Shown: positions 36,856 to 46,344, counted from the first letter of the stretch. The stretch is DNA of 64,000 bases from Bisbaumannia sp015645095 (GCA_036871055.1 CP141893.1:1178001-1242000); one strand, 5' to 3'. The notes: generated by a model from the sequence alone, not told the origin. A program made the numbers and translations.

Positions 36856-38581
36856 CGTCGTTCACCCAGCTGCTGAGGATCATCGCCACCAGGCGCGGAT
36901 CCTCCTGTGCCAGTTCACGCAGATCGTTGAGATTCTGCTCGTAGGCGCCGGCCTTGCGGCGGCGCTTCTGTTCGCGACCCTCGCGCCCCGTCGCCTCGCT
37001 GTCGCCGCCCTCCTGGGTGGCACCGCCGGACTCGGCACCCTCGTCGTCATCGCCGACGCTGGCCAGCAGCTTGCCGGCGGCACCGGCGGGCACGGCGATG
37101 GGGGCCGGGGCCTCGGTATAGCGGCGGATCAGCGGGCGCAGCACCAGCCAGTAGAGGAGCAGGGCGGCCAGCAGCACCAGCAGGTAGCGGGCGATGCCGA
37201 AGACCAGTCCCTGCAGCTCCGGGTCTTGCCACCAGGCGATGTCCCGCAGACCATCGTCGGTGGGCTCGAAGGGGCTGTTGACCACCTCCAGGGCGTCGCC
37301 GCGGGCCGGCGAGAAGCCCATGGCCTGGCGGGTCAGGCGCTGGATCTGCTCCAGCTCCGCGTCGCCGAGGGGCACCAGGATCGGCTCGCCCTCGTCGTCG
37401 ACGCCGTCCCGGTAGTTGACCACCACCGCCACCGAGAGCCGTTCCACCCGGCCGCGCTGATGCTGGATATGGGCGACGTTGCGGTCCACCTCGTAGTTGA
37501 TGACGTTATCGTGGCGCAGGCGGCTGGGGGGCTGGGGCGGCTCGGCCTCGTCGTCGGCCGCGTCCTCGTCGACCGGCTCGGCATTGATGGGGGAGGGGGC
37601 GATACCCGGGGGCGTGTTGCTCAGGGCCCCGGGGACGCCCTGGGCCAGGTCATCGCCGCCCCGGTAGTCGGCGCTGTTCTGCAGGCTGCGCACCGCGGCC
37701 CGCTGCGGGTCCTGGTTGGGCCCGTAGCGCTCCTCGGTCTCCTCGCGACGGGTGAAGTCCACGTCGGCGGTGACCTGGGCGCGGATATTGCGACGCCCCA
37801 GCACCGGCACCAGGATGTTCTCGATGCGCCGCTGGTAGGCCCGTTCGATCTCCTGCACATAGTCGAGCTGGGTGCCGTCCAGGTCGCGGCCCATGCCGCT
37901 GGGCTGGGAGAGCAGGCGACCGCCCTGATCGATCACGGTGACGTCCTCGGCGGCCAGCTCCGGCACGCTGCTGGAGACCATATGCACGATGGCGCTGACC
38001 TGGCCGTCGCCCAGGGTGCGGCCGCCGTGCAGGGTCAGGATCACCGAGGCCTTGGCCGGCTCCCGTTCGCGCACGAACACCGACTGCTTGGCCATGGCCA
38101 GGTGTACCCGGGCTCGCGAGACCGGGCCCAGGGACTCGATGGAGCGGGAGAGCTCGCCCTCCAGGCTGCGCTGGAAGTTGATCTGTTCGGCGAACTGGCT
38201 GATGCCGAAGGCCTGGCCATCCATCAGCTCGAAGCCGACATTGCCGCCCTGGGGCAGGCCCTGCTCGGCCAGTTGCAGGCGCAGGGTATGCACCTGGTCG
38301 CCGGGCACCATCAGCGCCTGGCCCCCCTCGCTGAGGCGGTAGGGCACGCCGCGGCTGTCCAGCTCGTTGATGATGCGGCCGCCATCGGCCTCATTCAGGT
38401 TGCTGTAGAGGACGCGATAGTCGGGGCTACGGGCCCACAGCAGCAGGGCGATGATGATCGCCACCACGGCGGCGCCGACCAGCAGCAGCGGCACCAGGGG
38501 GTTGCCGCGCAACTGATCGAGCAGGCGCTGTTGTAACGGGCCCTGGGGCGCGTCGCCGCGGGCGGCGGTCCCGTCGCTCAT
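36848..38581 (-). CDS. fliF: Flagellar MS-ring protein FliF
   Basis: The 577-residue protein opens the large minus-strand fli operon. It has two membrane helices (about 35-55 and 455-478) flanking a periplasmic ring-building domain (VHLAMAKQSVFVREREPAKA), and a C-terminal FliG-binding tail. The MS ring is the assembly base of the flagellum. It is divergent from fliE across 265 bp. Confidence 0.96.
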   Translation of the reverse strand: MSDGTAARGDAPQGPLQQRLLDQLRGNPLVPLLLVGAAVVAIIIALLLWARSPDYRVLYSNLNEADGGRIINELDSRGVPYRLSEGGQALMVPGDQVHTLRLQLAEQGLPQGGNVGFELMDGQAFGISQFAEQINFQRSLEGELSRSIESLGPVSRARVHLAMAKQSVFVREREPAKASVILTLHGGRTLGDGQVSAIVHMVSSSVPELAAEDVTVIDQGGRLLSQPSGMGRDLDGTQLDYVQEIERAYQRRIENILVPVLGRRNIRAQVTADVDFTRREETEERYGPNQDPQRAAVRSLQNSADYRGGDDLAQGVPGALSNTPPGIAPSPINAEPVDEDAADDEAEPPQPPSRLRHDNVINYEVDRNVAHIQHQRGRVERLSVAVVVNYRDGVDDEGEPILVPLGDAELEQIQRLTRQAMGFSPARGDALEVVNSPFEPTDDGLRDIAWWQDPELQGLVFGIARYLLVLLAALLLYWLVLRPLIRRYTEAPAPIAVPAGAAGKLLASVGDDDEGAESGGATQEGGDSEATGREGREQKRRRKAGAYEQNLNDLRELAQEDPRLVAMILSSWVNDDE

Positions 38582-38846
38582 GCGTGCCTCCCGGCGTCAG
38601 CGTGGGTGCTCGGTGACCTGGCGGTGATGACCGTGGTGTCGGGCAGATGGGCATGGGGCATGGTGATATCCATTCATCGCGGTTTGCCGTCCCGTCGACC
38701 GGGCGGAACTGTGATGGACGCCATTATCGGCGCGGCTGGCCAGCCCAAAGGTGGGAATAGTCGGGTTTTTCAGGCGCATTTGCTGGCTTGGTGGCCGGGG
38801 CAAGGCTGCTAGCCTCCTCTCAGCGTGTCACAGGAGCCGATATCTC
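38582..38846. promoter_or_regulatory. Divergent fliF / fliE upstream region
   Basis: These 265 bp separate the two divergent operons and must hold both promoters. On the minus strand a GCCGATAA word is at 38724-38731, but no good -35 partner lies 11 bp away, so a sigma-28 site is not claimed. No clear sigma-54 pattern was seen. Confidence 0.4.
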
Positions 38847-39164
38847 ATGTCCACCCCCGCCATTCATGCCGCCCTGCAGCAGATGCAGAGCCTCTCTGCC
38901 CAGGCCGCCAATACCACCGCGCCGCAGGCCGCCGCCGGCCAGGGGGGCTTCGCCGCCGAGCTGGCCAACTCCATCCAGCGCATCAACCGCCTGCAGCAGA
39001 GCGCCAACGCCAAGGCCTCCGCCTTCCAGGCCGGTGACCCCAACGTGGCGCTCAATGACGTCATGGTGGATATGCAGAAGGCCAGCGTGGCCTTCCAGAT
39101 GGGCCTGCAGGTGCGCAACCGCCTGGTCAGCGCCTACCGGGACGTGATGAATATGCAGGTGTAA
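38847..39164 (+). CDS. fliE: Flagellar hook-basal body protein FliE
   Basis: The 105-residue protein joins the MS ring to the rod. The C-terminal half (NVALNDVMVDMQKASVAFQM, then VRNRLVSAYRDVMNMQV) is characteristic. ATG at 38847 follows AGGAG at 10-base spacing; codons further upstream in frame look non-coding. Confidence 0.95.
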   Translation: MSTPAIHAALQQMQSLSAQAANTTAPQAAAGQGGFAAELANSIQRINRLQQSANAKASAFQAGDPNVALNDVMVDMQKASVAFQMGLQVRNRLVSAYRDVMNMQV

Positions 39165-39190
39165 GGCAGTGTCGTCAGGTCCCTCGGGCC

Positions 39191-39547
39191 CTAGGCCTGC
39201 AGGTCGATCAGCCGGCCGCGCATCTCGTCCAGGCGCTCGGCGATCCGGAGCAGCTCCTCGGAGGGAATCTGGCGAATGACGTCGCCGCTTTGCTGATCCA
39301 CCACCCGGGTGATGGTGCGGTTGCCGACGTCGGCCAGCTCGAACTCCACGCCATAGTTGCGCATCACCTCGTTGATGCGCTGCAGCGGCTCGACCAGCTC
39401 CGCCTCCTCGGGGGGCGCCGCCTGGCTGAGCTGGCCACCGGCGGTGGGCAGGTTGGCCAGCAGGGTCTCGACGCGCTGACGCGGGGTCAGGTCGTTGAGG
39501 GGGGAACTGGGGGCATGGGCACTGACATCCGCTATCGGGTGACTCAT
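39191..39547 (-). CDS. flaG: FlaG family protein
   Basis: The 118-residue protein matches FlaG: a polar N-terminus and a conserved C-terminal region (RTITRVVDQQSGDVIRQIPS, then ELLRIAERLDE). FlaG family proteins influence filament length or are found near fliC and fliD; here the gene is isolated between fliE and motA. A sigma-28 promoter precedes it, in line with late expression. Confidence 0.9.
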   Translation of the reverse strand: MSHPIADVSAHAPSSPLNDLTPRQRVETLLANLPTAGGQLSQAAPPEEAELVEPLQRINEVMRNYGVEFELADVGNRTITRVVDQQSGDVIRQIPSEELLRIAERLDEMRGRLIDLQA

Positions 39548-39598
39548 GGAAGGATCCCTTGCGTGAATGATTGGAAGTCTTGTTTTTCTTATCTACGT

Positions 39599-39625
39599 CC
39601 ATCGGCCAGGGTGGCGGGAACTTTA
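39599..39625 (-). promoter_or_regulatory. Sigma-28 promoter of flaG
   Basis: On the minus strand TAAAGTTC (39618-39625), an 11-bp gap and GCCGATGG (39599-39606) match the FliA pattern with two changes at the end of the -10. It lies 51 bp before the flaG ATG. Confidence 0.82.
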
Positions 39626-39660
39626 GCCCTGCCTCGTGGCATCGAGTCGAGAGTCTGACT

Positions 39661-40533
39661 ATGAACCCTTCCACCCTGATTGGAATCGTCGCCAGCCTGC
39701 TGATGCTGGCCAGCGTGGTGCTGTGGAGTGCCGACAGTACCGCCGCCTTTCTCAACCTGCCGGGGCTGGCCATCGTCATCACCGGCACCCTGGCGGCCAC
39801 CTTCATCAGCTACCCCTTGCGCGAGGTGGTGCGGGTGGTGCGCCTGGTCGGCCTGGTGTTTCGTCGCGAGAATCGCCACGAGCAGGAAGATATCGCCGAG
39901 CTGGTGGCCCTGGCCCGGCTGTGGTTCAAGGGCGATGTGCGGGCGGTGGAGAAGCGCCTGGAGCAGACCCCCAATCCCTTCCTGCGCACCGGGGTGCAGC
40001 TGGTGATCGACCACACTCCCGACGAGGAGATTCACGACCTGCTGCGCTGGCGCATCGCCCGGCTCAAGGCGCGGGAGCGGGCCGAGGCGCAGATCTTTCG
40101 CACCATGGCCCTCTATGCGCCGGCCTTCGGCATGATCGGCACCCTGGTGGGGCTGGTGAACATGCTGGGCGTGATCGAGAGCGGCCAGCTCACGGTGATC
40201 GGCGAGCGCATGGCGGTGGCCCTGTTGACCACCTTCTACGGCATCGTGCTGGCCAACCTGGTGTTCAAGCCCATCGCCGTCAAGCTGGAGCGGCGCACCG
40301 AGCAGCGGCTGATCGCCATGAACATGATCCTCGAGGGCATCTCGCTGATGTCGCGGCGCCGCCTGCCCTCGGTGATCGAGGAGAGCCTCAAGTCCTTTAT
40401 CGCCCATCATCATGATGAGCTGCGTGATGGCCAGGGGCAGGAGGAGGGTGCGCCGGGCCGCTGGCGGCTGCCGCGACGTCGTGGCGGCAGCGATGCCGCC
40501 GGGAAGAAGGGCGAGGCCCCCCATGCCGGCTAG
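39661..40533 (+). CDS. Flagellar stator protein, MotA/PomA type
   Basis: The 290-residue inner-membrane protein has four helices in the MotA arrangement, with the cytoplasmic loop between 2 and 3 carrying RWRIARLKARERAEAQIFRT and the ALYAPAFGMIGTLVGLVNML helix. It forms the stator with the next gene, which it overlaps by 11 bp. Whether H+ or Na+ drives it cannot be told here, though Na+ would be plausible in a halophile. Confidence 0.92.
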   Translation: MNPSTLIGIVASLLMLASVVLWSADSTAAFLNLPGLAIVITGTLAATFISYPLREVVRVVRLVGLVFRRENRHEQEDIAELVALARLWFKGDVRAVEKRLEQTPNPFLRTGVQLVIDHTPDEEIHDLLRWRIARLKARERAEAQIFRTMALYAPAFGMIGTLVGLVNMLGVIESGQLTVIGERMAVALLTTFYGIVLANLVFKPIAVKLERRTEQRLIAMNMILEGISLMSRRRLPSVIEESLKSFIAHHHDELRDGQGQEEGAPGRWRLPRRRGGSDAAGKKGEAPHAG

Positions 40534-41503
40534 TCATCGCGACCGCCATCGCCACGATAGCCTCTTCGAGGAGCTCGAGCCCGACGAGGGGCAGGCGGGC
40601 TGGATGCTCAGCTACATCGATATGATGACCCTGCTGGTGGCGCTCTTCGCGCTGCTGCTCTCCCTGGCCGCGGTCTTTCGTGGCCCCGCCGAGGCCAGCC
40701 CCGGTGCGTCAGACGCGCCGCGAGCCGAGCTGTCGTTCTTCGCCCTGGCGGCGGCGCTGGAGGTGGCGGCGGGTCCGCGGGTACCGGCCTCGCCGGGCCC
40801 CCGCGGGCGGGATCCCCTCGACCTGCCGCAGCCCATCGACTGGGCGCCGCCGCGCCCCGCCGCGCCGGCGCCGACCCTGGCGGTGCGGCGGGTGCCCTTT
40901 GCTTCCCCCGCGTCTCGGCCTGCCCCGCTACCCGAGCTGCCGGAGATCGCCCTGCACGACCGGCTGGATCCCGAGGCCTGGGACGACCTCACCCTGGTGG
41001 TCACCGAGCGGCCGCCGAGCAATGCCCATCGCCTCGACCCCGAGGCCCTGGCCGGCGCCGAGCGTCTTCAGGAGGAAGTGAGTGCTCGCCTCGACGAGGC
41101 CCGCGAGCTGCCCAGCCTGGAAGGCGTGGAGATCTCGCCGGTGGCGGAAGGCCTCAACCTGCGCATCCAGGACCGGCTGCTCTTCGATAGCGCCACCGCC
41201 GAGCTGAGTGAGGCCGGTCGCGAGCTGATCGAGCGCCTGGTGGCGATCATCCAGCGCCATGAGGGCACCGTCTCGGTGGAGGGGCACTCCGACGACCGGC
41301 CCATCTTCACCGACCGTTTCCCCTCCAACTGGGAACTCTCCTCGGCCCGGGCCATCGTCATCCTGCGCCAGCTGGAGCGTGCCGGCGTCGACGCCTCGCG
41401 GCTGCGCGCCATCGGCTACGGCGAGACCCGCCCCCTGGCCGATAATGACAGCCCCGAAGGCCGCGCCGCCAACCGTCGGGTGGAAGTGATCGTTCACTTA
41501 TAA
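40523..41503 (+). CDS. Flagellar stator protein, MotB/PomB type
   Basis: The 326-residue protein has one N-terminal membrane helix with the ion-binding Asp33 (SYIDMMTLLVALF), a long Ala/Pro-rich linker (about 55-185) and a C-terminal OmpA-like peptidoglycan-binding domain (VEGHSDDRPIFTDRFPSNWE, SRLRAIGYGETRP). The linker is longer than in classical MotB. The ATG at 40523 overlaps the motA-type gene, which suggests coupling. Confidence 0.92.
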   Translation: MPASHRDRHRHDSLFEELEPDEGQAGWMLSYIDMMTLLVALFALLLSLAAVFRGPAEASPGASDAPRAELSFFALAAALEVAAGPRVPASPGPRGRDPLDLPQPIDWAPPRPAAPAPTLAVRRVPFASPASRPAPLPELPEIALHDRLDPEAWDDLTLVVTERPPSNAHRLDPEALAGAERLQEEVSARLDEARELPSLEGVEISPVAEGLNLRIQDRLLFDSATAELSEAGRELIERLVAIIQRHEGTVSVEGHSDDRPIFTDRFPSNWELSSARAIVILRQLERAGVDASRLRAIGYGETRPLADNDSPEGRAANRRVEVIVHL

Positions 41504-41520
41504 TTCCATCCCTGCCTTCC

Positions 41521-41534
41521 TTGATCCATATCAA
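41521..41534. promoter_or_regulatory. Perfect FNR/Anr-type box
   Basis: TTGATCCATATCAA is an exact TTGAT-N4-ATCAA site. It lies just after the stator operon and about 180 bp before the PAS-PAS-GGDEF gene. Oxygen-responsive control of that gene is the simplest reading. Confidence 0.7.
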
Positions 41535-41715
41535 CGCCTCGCGACCGCGACTCGCTTACCTTCGTTATTTCGAATGCATCCTCGATCCAGGGGAGCCCCT
41601 GTCCGGGAAGTCTTGCCCGCTGATACGCGGTATCCGCCTCAAGCGAGCGATCTGCGCTTAGGATGGGGTCGACGAATCGGGCCCGAGACAATAACAAGAA
41701 GGGAGTTCATCAGTG

Positions 41716-43035
41716 ATGCAGGAGACTGTTCCGGGGTTGGCATCTGCGTCGGTCGGTCGGCCGGAGCCGCTCGATACCAGCGGTATCGATTGCCGCCTGC
41801 TGGCCATTGCCATCGAGCAGAGCCCGGTGGCCACTGCCATTACCGATGCCGAGGGGCGCTTCGAGTTCGTCAATCGGCGCTTTATCGAGGTGACCGGCTA
41901 TCGCCGCGACGAGCTGCTGGGCCAGACCCCGGCGTTGATCAAGTCGGGGCATACGCCGCTGGCGGTCTACCAGTCGCTGTGGCGCACCCTCGAGGCCGGC
42001 GAGGTGTGGCGCGGCGAGCTGCTCAATCGAAAGAAGGGTGGCGAACTCTACTGGGAAGCGGAGATCATCACTCCGGTGCGCGACGAGTCGAGCGGTGCGG
42101 TGCGTTACGTGGTGGTCAAGGAGGACATCACCCAGCGCAAGCGCCACGAGAGTGAGCTGCGCTTGCTGGCCACCGCCTTCGAGACCGGCCAGGCGACCCT
42201 GATCACCGACGCCGAGATGCGCATCGAGCGGGTCAATGCGGCCTTCAGCGCCATCACCGGTTACCGGGCCGAGGAGGTGGTGGGCAAGACGCCACGGATC
42301 TTCAAGTCGGGGCGCCACGACGAGGCCTTCTATGCGGCCCTGTGGGAGGCGGTCCTGACCACCGGCCACTGGCAGGGCGAGATCTGGAATCGCAACAAGG
42401 CCGGGGAGGTCTATCCGCTCTGGCAGTCGATCACCGCGGTGACCGACGACCACGGCGAGATCCGCAACTTCGTGGCGGTGTTCCATAACATCAGCGAGCG
42501 CAAGCGCATGGAGCGCGAGCTGGCCCGCCAGGCGACCCGGGATCACCTGACCGGGGCCCTGAACCGTCGCGGCTTCGATGCGGCCCTGCGGGAGTCACTG
42601 GCCGAGGCGGAGTGCCTGGGGCGTCCCCTGTCGCTGCTGCTCTTCGATATCGACCACTTCAAGGCGGTCAACGACCGCCACGGCCACGACCGCGGTGACG
42701 ACATCCTCCGCGCCCTGGCCCGACGGGTGCAGGACTGCCTGCGTGCCGGTGACCGGCTGGCGCGCTGGGGCGGCGAGGAGTTTACCCTGCTGCTGCCGGG
42801 CACCGAGCTTGCGGGGGCCCGGAGCATCGCCGAGCGGTTGCGCCGGGCGGTGGCCGACGCACCGATCGAGGGGCTCTCGGTGACCATCAGCCTGGGAGTG
42901 GCCAGCCAGCGTCCCGGCGAGTCGGCCCAGGCCCTGCTGCAGCGGGCCGATGGGGCCCTCTATCAGGCCAAGGGGCAGGGGCGCAACCGGGTGATGGTCG
43001 ATGGCCAAGACGGGTGTATTAGTGTTGAATTCTAA
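41716..43035 (+). CDS. Diguanylate cyclase with two PAS domains
   Basis: The 439-residue soluble protein has PAS 1 (about 28-145), PAS 2 (about 148-270) and a C-terminal GGDEF domain. The active site is GGEEF at 352-356, and the inhibitory-site RAGD lies five residues before it, so it should make c-di-GMP with product control. It lacks membrane segments, so the PAS domains probably sense a cytoplasmic or redox cue. ATG 41716 or GTG 41713 are both possible starts. The FNR-type box upstream suggests oxygen control. Confidence 0.9.
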   Translation: MQETVPGLASASVGRPEPLDTSGIDCRLLAIAIEQSPVATAITDAEGRFEFVNRRFIEVTGYRRDELLGQTPALIKSGHTPLAVYQSLWRTLEAGEVWRGELLNRKKGGELYWEAEIITPVRDESSGAVRYVVVKEDITQRKRHESELRLLATAFETGQATLITDAEMRIERVNAAFSAITGYRAEEVVGKTPRIFKSGRHDEAFYAALWEAVLTTGHWQGEIWNRNKAGEVYPLWQSITAVTDDHGEIRNFVAVFHNISERKRMERELARQATRDHLTGALNRRGFDAALRESLAEAECLGRPLSLLLFDIDHFKAVNDRHGHDRGDDILRALARRVQDCLRAGDRLARWGGEEFTLLLPGTELAGARSIAERLRRAVADAPIEGLSVTISLGVASQRPGESAQALLQRADGALYQAKGQGRNRVMVDGQDGCISVEF

Positions 43036-43037
43036 TA
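43017..43037. promoter_or_regulatory. AT-rich palindrome between two GGDEF genes
   Basis: TATTAG and CTAATA flank TGTTGAATT across the upstream gene's stop, 37 bp before the next start. TAATATAAC beside it could contain a -10 box. It may be an operator or weak stem. Confidence 0.45.
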
Positions 43038-43073
43038 TAACAAGCACAAGATGACCGGCTAAGGAGCCCGAGT

Positions 43074-44843
43074 ATGTGTTCTTCTCAAGGGCTGGTGCCG
43101 GAACGAAACGCGCCCCGGCCAGCGGCGCCGGACGAGTTGCCGGGCACCCGGGGGCGAAGCGCGATGCCCCAGGTCGAGCAGGCGTTCTTCGATGCCAGCG
43201 AGGCGATGCTGATTACCGATGCCGGGCAGCGCATCCTGGCGGTGAATCCGGCGCTGGAGCTCCTGGTGGGCCTGGATGCGGCGAGCCTGCTGGGGCGTTC
43301 GCCGGACTGTTTCGTGGCCCCCCGGCAGGGGGCCTCCCAGTGCCTGGCCGACTGGCAACTGCTGCTGCAGCAGGAGCAGGGGCGCCTGGAAATGCTCCTC
43401 CACGATGCCCAGGGTCGCGACCGTCCCACCCTGTTCTCCTTCCGCCGGGTCCGCCACCCCAGCGGCACCACTTCCCACCATGTGGTGACCCTCACCGCCC
43501 TGGACCGCTCCCTGGCCGGCCCGGGGCCGCGGGCCAGTCGCGAGGCCTACTTCGACGCCCTGACCGGCTTGCCCAACCTCAAGCTGCTGACCCAACTGCT
43601 GCAGGATGCCATGGTGCATGCTCAGGGCGCCGGCGAGACCCTGGCGGTCTGTTCCCTGGATATCGACCACTTCAAGCGCATCAACGACCAGTTGGGCGAG
43701 CTGGCCGGCGACCGCCTGCTGGCCAGCTTCGCTCGCCGGGTCAGCCACCTGCTGGCCGGCGACGAGGTGCTGGCCCGGGTCGGCGGTGACGAATTCGTGC
43801 TGCTGCTGCACCGGGAGCCGGACGAGGCCTTCCTGGAGCGACTCTTGACGGCGATTCGCCAGCCGATTCGCCTCGACGGCCAGACGCTGCGGCTCTCCGC
43901 CAGCATCGGCGTGACCCTCTACCCCGATGATGAGCAGGAGGGTGACGTCCTGCTGCGCCACGCCACCCAGGCCATGTACCGGGCCAAGCAGCGTGGCCGC
44001 AATACCTACCACCGCTTCGATCCCGGTCACGACCGTCAGCTGCAGGTGCGCCAGGCCCAGCGCGACCGCTTCGCCCGGGCCATCGACAACGACGAGTTGC
44101 GCCTCTACTACCAGCCCCAGGTGGACATGCTCGGCGGTGAGGTGGTGGGCCTGGAGGCCCTGGTGCGCTGGCAGCACCCCGAGCGCGGCCTGCTGGCCCC
44201 CGGGGAGTTCCTGCCGGTGGTGGAGGGAACCCCCCTGGCCGCGGCCCTGGGCGAGTGGGTGATCCACCGTGCCCTGCGGCAGCTGAGCGACTGGCAAGAG
44301 GCCGGCATCACCCTGCCGATCAGCGTCAATATCAGCCCGGTGCACCTGCTCCAGCCCGACTTCGTGGCACGGCTCGAGGCCTTGCTGGCGACCCACCCCC
44401 AGGTGCCGCCCGGCTCGATCAAGCTCGAGGTGCTGGAGAGCGCCGCCCTGCACGACATGCAGGCGGCCCTGGAGGCCATCCACCGCTGCAAGTCGCTGGG
44501 CATCGCCGTTGCCATCGACGACTTCGGCACCGGCTTCTCGTCGTTGACCTACCTGCGTCAGCTGCCGGTGGACCTGATCAAGATCGACCAGAGCTTCGTG
44601 CGCGACATGCTGGTGGACGCCAACGACATGGCCATCGTCGAGAGCGTCATCTACATGGCCAAGCGCTTCGGTCGCCCCATGCTCGCCGAAGGGGTGGAGA
44701 CCCTGGCGCACGCCCGCGCCCTGGTGGCGCTGGGTTGCCACCAGGCCCAGGGCTACGGCATCGCCCGCCCCATGCCGCCGGAGCAGCTCCCCGCCTGGCT
44801 GGTCACCTGGCCGGAACGTTCCGAGTGGCAGGGGCTAGGTTGA
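43074..44843 (+). CDS. PAS–GGDEF–EAL c-di-GMP enzyme
   Basis: The 589-residue soluble protein has an N-terminal PAS (about 33-145), a GGDEF domain (about 160-320, with GGDEF intact but no RxxD I-site) and an EAL domain (about 335-580). EAL catalytic motifs are all visible: EALVRW, the Asn of NISPVH, KLEVLES, IDDFGTGFSS, IKIDQSF and LAEGVET. It is likely to degrade c-di-GMP, with GGDEF either active or GTP-sensing. TAAGGAG precedes the ATG. Confidence 0.92.
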   Translation: MCSSQGLVPERNAPRPAAPDELPGTRGRSAMPQVEQAFFDASEAMLITDAGQRILAVNPALELLVGLDAASLLGRSPDCFVAPRQGASQCLADWQLLLQQEQGRLEMLLHDAQGRDRPTLFSFRRVRHPSGTTSHHVVTLTALDRSLAGPGPRASREAYFDALTGLPNLKLLTQLLQDAMVHAQGAGETLAVCSLDIDHFKRINDQLGELAGDRLLASFARRVSHLLAGDEVLARVGGDEFVLLLHREPDEAFLERLLTAIRQPIRLDGQTLRLSASIGVTLYPDDEQEGDVLLRHATQAMYRAKQRGRNTYHRFDPGHDRQLQVRQAQRDRFARAIDNDELRLYYQPQVDMLGGEVVGLEALVRWQHPERGLLAPGEFLPVVEGTPLAAALGEWVIHRALRQLSDWQEAGITLPISVNISPVHLLQPDFVARLEALLATHPQVPPGSIKLEVLESAALHDMQAALEAIHRCKSLGIAVAIDDFGTGFSSLTYLRQLPVDLIKIDQSFVRDMLVDANDMAIVESVIYMAKRFGRPMLAEGVETLAHARALVALGCHQAQGYGIARPMPPEQLPAWLVTWPERSEWQGLG

Positions 44844-44885
44844 GCCGACCGGCTACCCGGTTTGCCAAATAATTCTTCGGATCAT

Positions 44886-44912
44886 TCAAGTTCGTGCTCA
44901 CACCGCCGAGGG
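44886..44912 (+). promoter_or_regulatory. Degenerate sigma-28-like site before fliD copy 1
   Basis: TCAAGTTC (same -35 as flgKL), an 11-bp gap and GCCGAGGG (44905-44912). The last three bases of the -10 depart from GCCGATAA. It lies 56 bp before the start. Confidence 0.5.
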
Positions 44913-44968
44913 CATAGGGAGCAGGGCGCTTCACCCGCGCGACACTCATCGACCAAAGGCAGCAGCGC

Positions 44969-46327
44969 ATGGCCAGCATCTCTTCCCTCGGCATCGGTTC
45001 CGGCCTCGATCTCAACGGCCTCCTCGATCAGCTCAACGAGGCCGAGCGGGGCAAGCTCGAGCCCATCGAGGCGCAGATCCAGTCCCAGCAGGTAAAGATC
45101 TCCGCCTACGGTGAGCTGCAGGGGGCCCTGTCGGGCTTCCAGGGTAGCGTCGAGGCGCTCAACGATCCCGCCCTCTATCAGAGCCTCTCCGCCAATGTCA
45201 GCGGCGAGGCGGTGGCGGCCGCCGCCGGCGCCGAGGCGAGCCCGGGGCGTTACGTCATCGAGGTGGATCACCTGGCCAGCGCCGGCAGCCTGGCCACCCA
45301 GCGGGTCGATGCTCTCGATACCGTGCTCACCGAATCCGATGCCGACCTGAACCTCGACTTCCAGGATGGCGAGCTCGACACCGCGGTAAGTATCGCCGCC
45401 GGCAGCACCCTCGAAGACGTCCGCGACGCCATCAACGCCGACCCCGAGGCGGCGGTGACTGCCTCCATCGTCAACGACGGCGAGGGGTATCGGCTGGCGC
45501 TGATGTCGGAGCAGACCGGTGAGCAGGCCGCCATCATTGCCACCGACTTCGCCGCCATGGCCGCCGATGCCACCCTGAGCGATGCCACCATCACCCAGGA
45601 CGGCCAGGACGCCAGCTTCGCGGTCAACGGCATCGCCATCACCAGCCCCGACAACCAGGTGGACGACGCCATCCAGGGGGTGACCCTCGACCTCCAGCAG
45701 GCGGGCAGTGGCACCGTGGTGGTGGAGCGGGATACCCGGGCCGTGCGCGAGGCGGTGCAGGGTTTCGTGGAGGGCTATAACACCCTCAAGGGCACCATCG
45801 GCCAGCTCACCGCCTTCGATGCGGAAAGCGGCCAGGCCGGCGAACTGCTGGGCGACAGCGCCGTGCGCACCATCGAATCACGGCTGCGCGGAGTCCTCTC
45901 CGGCGGCGTGGAGGGCGGCGGCGAGCTGGCCATGCTTAGCGACATCGGCATCTCGCTGGAGCTCGACGGCACCCTCTCCCTGGATGCCGACCGCCTGGAT
46001 GAGGTGATCGCCACTGATCAGGACGCCCTGGGGGCCTTCTTCGCCGGCGACGAGACGAACGGCGGCATGGCTGGGCAGCTCACCACCACCCTGGATCAGT
46101 TGCTGGGCAGTAACGGCGCCCTGGAGGGGTCCATCAGCGGCGCTGAGAGCAGCATCGAGCGCCTGGGCGAGCGCTACCTGCGCATGGAGCAGAGCATCGA
46201 CCAGACCCTGGAGCGCTACCGGGTCCAGTTCGGCCAGCTCGACGGCATGATCGCCCAGATGAACCAGACCAGCGACTACCTCACCCAGCAGTTCGCCGCC
46301 ATGGACGCCCAGCTCGGCCGCGACTGA
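44969..46327 (+). CDS. fliD: Flagellar filament cap protein FliD, copy 1
   Basis: The 452-residue cap protein has the conserved start ISSLGIGSGLDLNGLLDQL and end MIAQMNQTSDYLTQQFAAMD. A FliD_N domain (about 10-105) and C-terminal domain (about 220-440) frame a variable centre. Length fits the family. A second fliD lies 1.9 kb downstream in the same direction. The two copies are nearly identical at both ends but differ in the middle. Its possible promoter is weaker than that of copy 2. Confidence 0.95.
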   Translation: MASISSLGIGSGLDLNGLLDQLNEAERGKLEPIEAQIQSQQVKISAYGELQGALSGFQGSVEALNDPALYQSLSANVSGEAVAAAAGAEASPGRYVIEVDHLASAGSLATQRVDALDTVLTESDADLNLDFQDGELDTAVSIAAGSTLEDVRDAINADPEAAVTASIVNDGEGYRLALMSEQTGEQAAIIATDFAAMAADATLSDATITQDGQDASFAVNGIAITSPDNQVDDAIQGVTLDLQQAGSGTVVVERDTRAVREAVQGFVEGYNTLKGTIGQLTAFDAESGQAGELLGDSAVRTIESRLRGVLSGGVEGGGELAMLSDIGISLELDGTLSLDADRLDEVIATDQDALGAFFAGDETNGGMAGQLTTTLDQLLGSNGALEGSISGAESSIERLGERYLRMEQSIDQTLERYRVQFGQLDGMIAQMNQTSDYLTQQFAAMDAQLGRD

Positions 46328-46344
46328 TCGACCCTCGGCCCATC

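Noticed and set aside
38724..38750. Sigma-28 promoter for fliF on the minus strand
   Set aside because: GCCGATAA is present but the -35 position reads CTTTGGGC, too far from TAAAGTTC.
39571..39660. Upstream extension of the MotA-type gene
   Set aside because: The added codons overlap the flaG sigma-28 promoter and encode no membrane or family-like sequence; ATG 39661 fits MotA.
41494..41697. Small minus-strand gene between motB and the GGDEF gene
   Set aside because: It covers the FNR box and lacks a ribosome site and any family resemblance.
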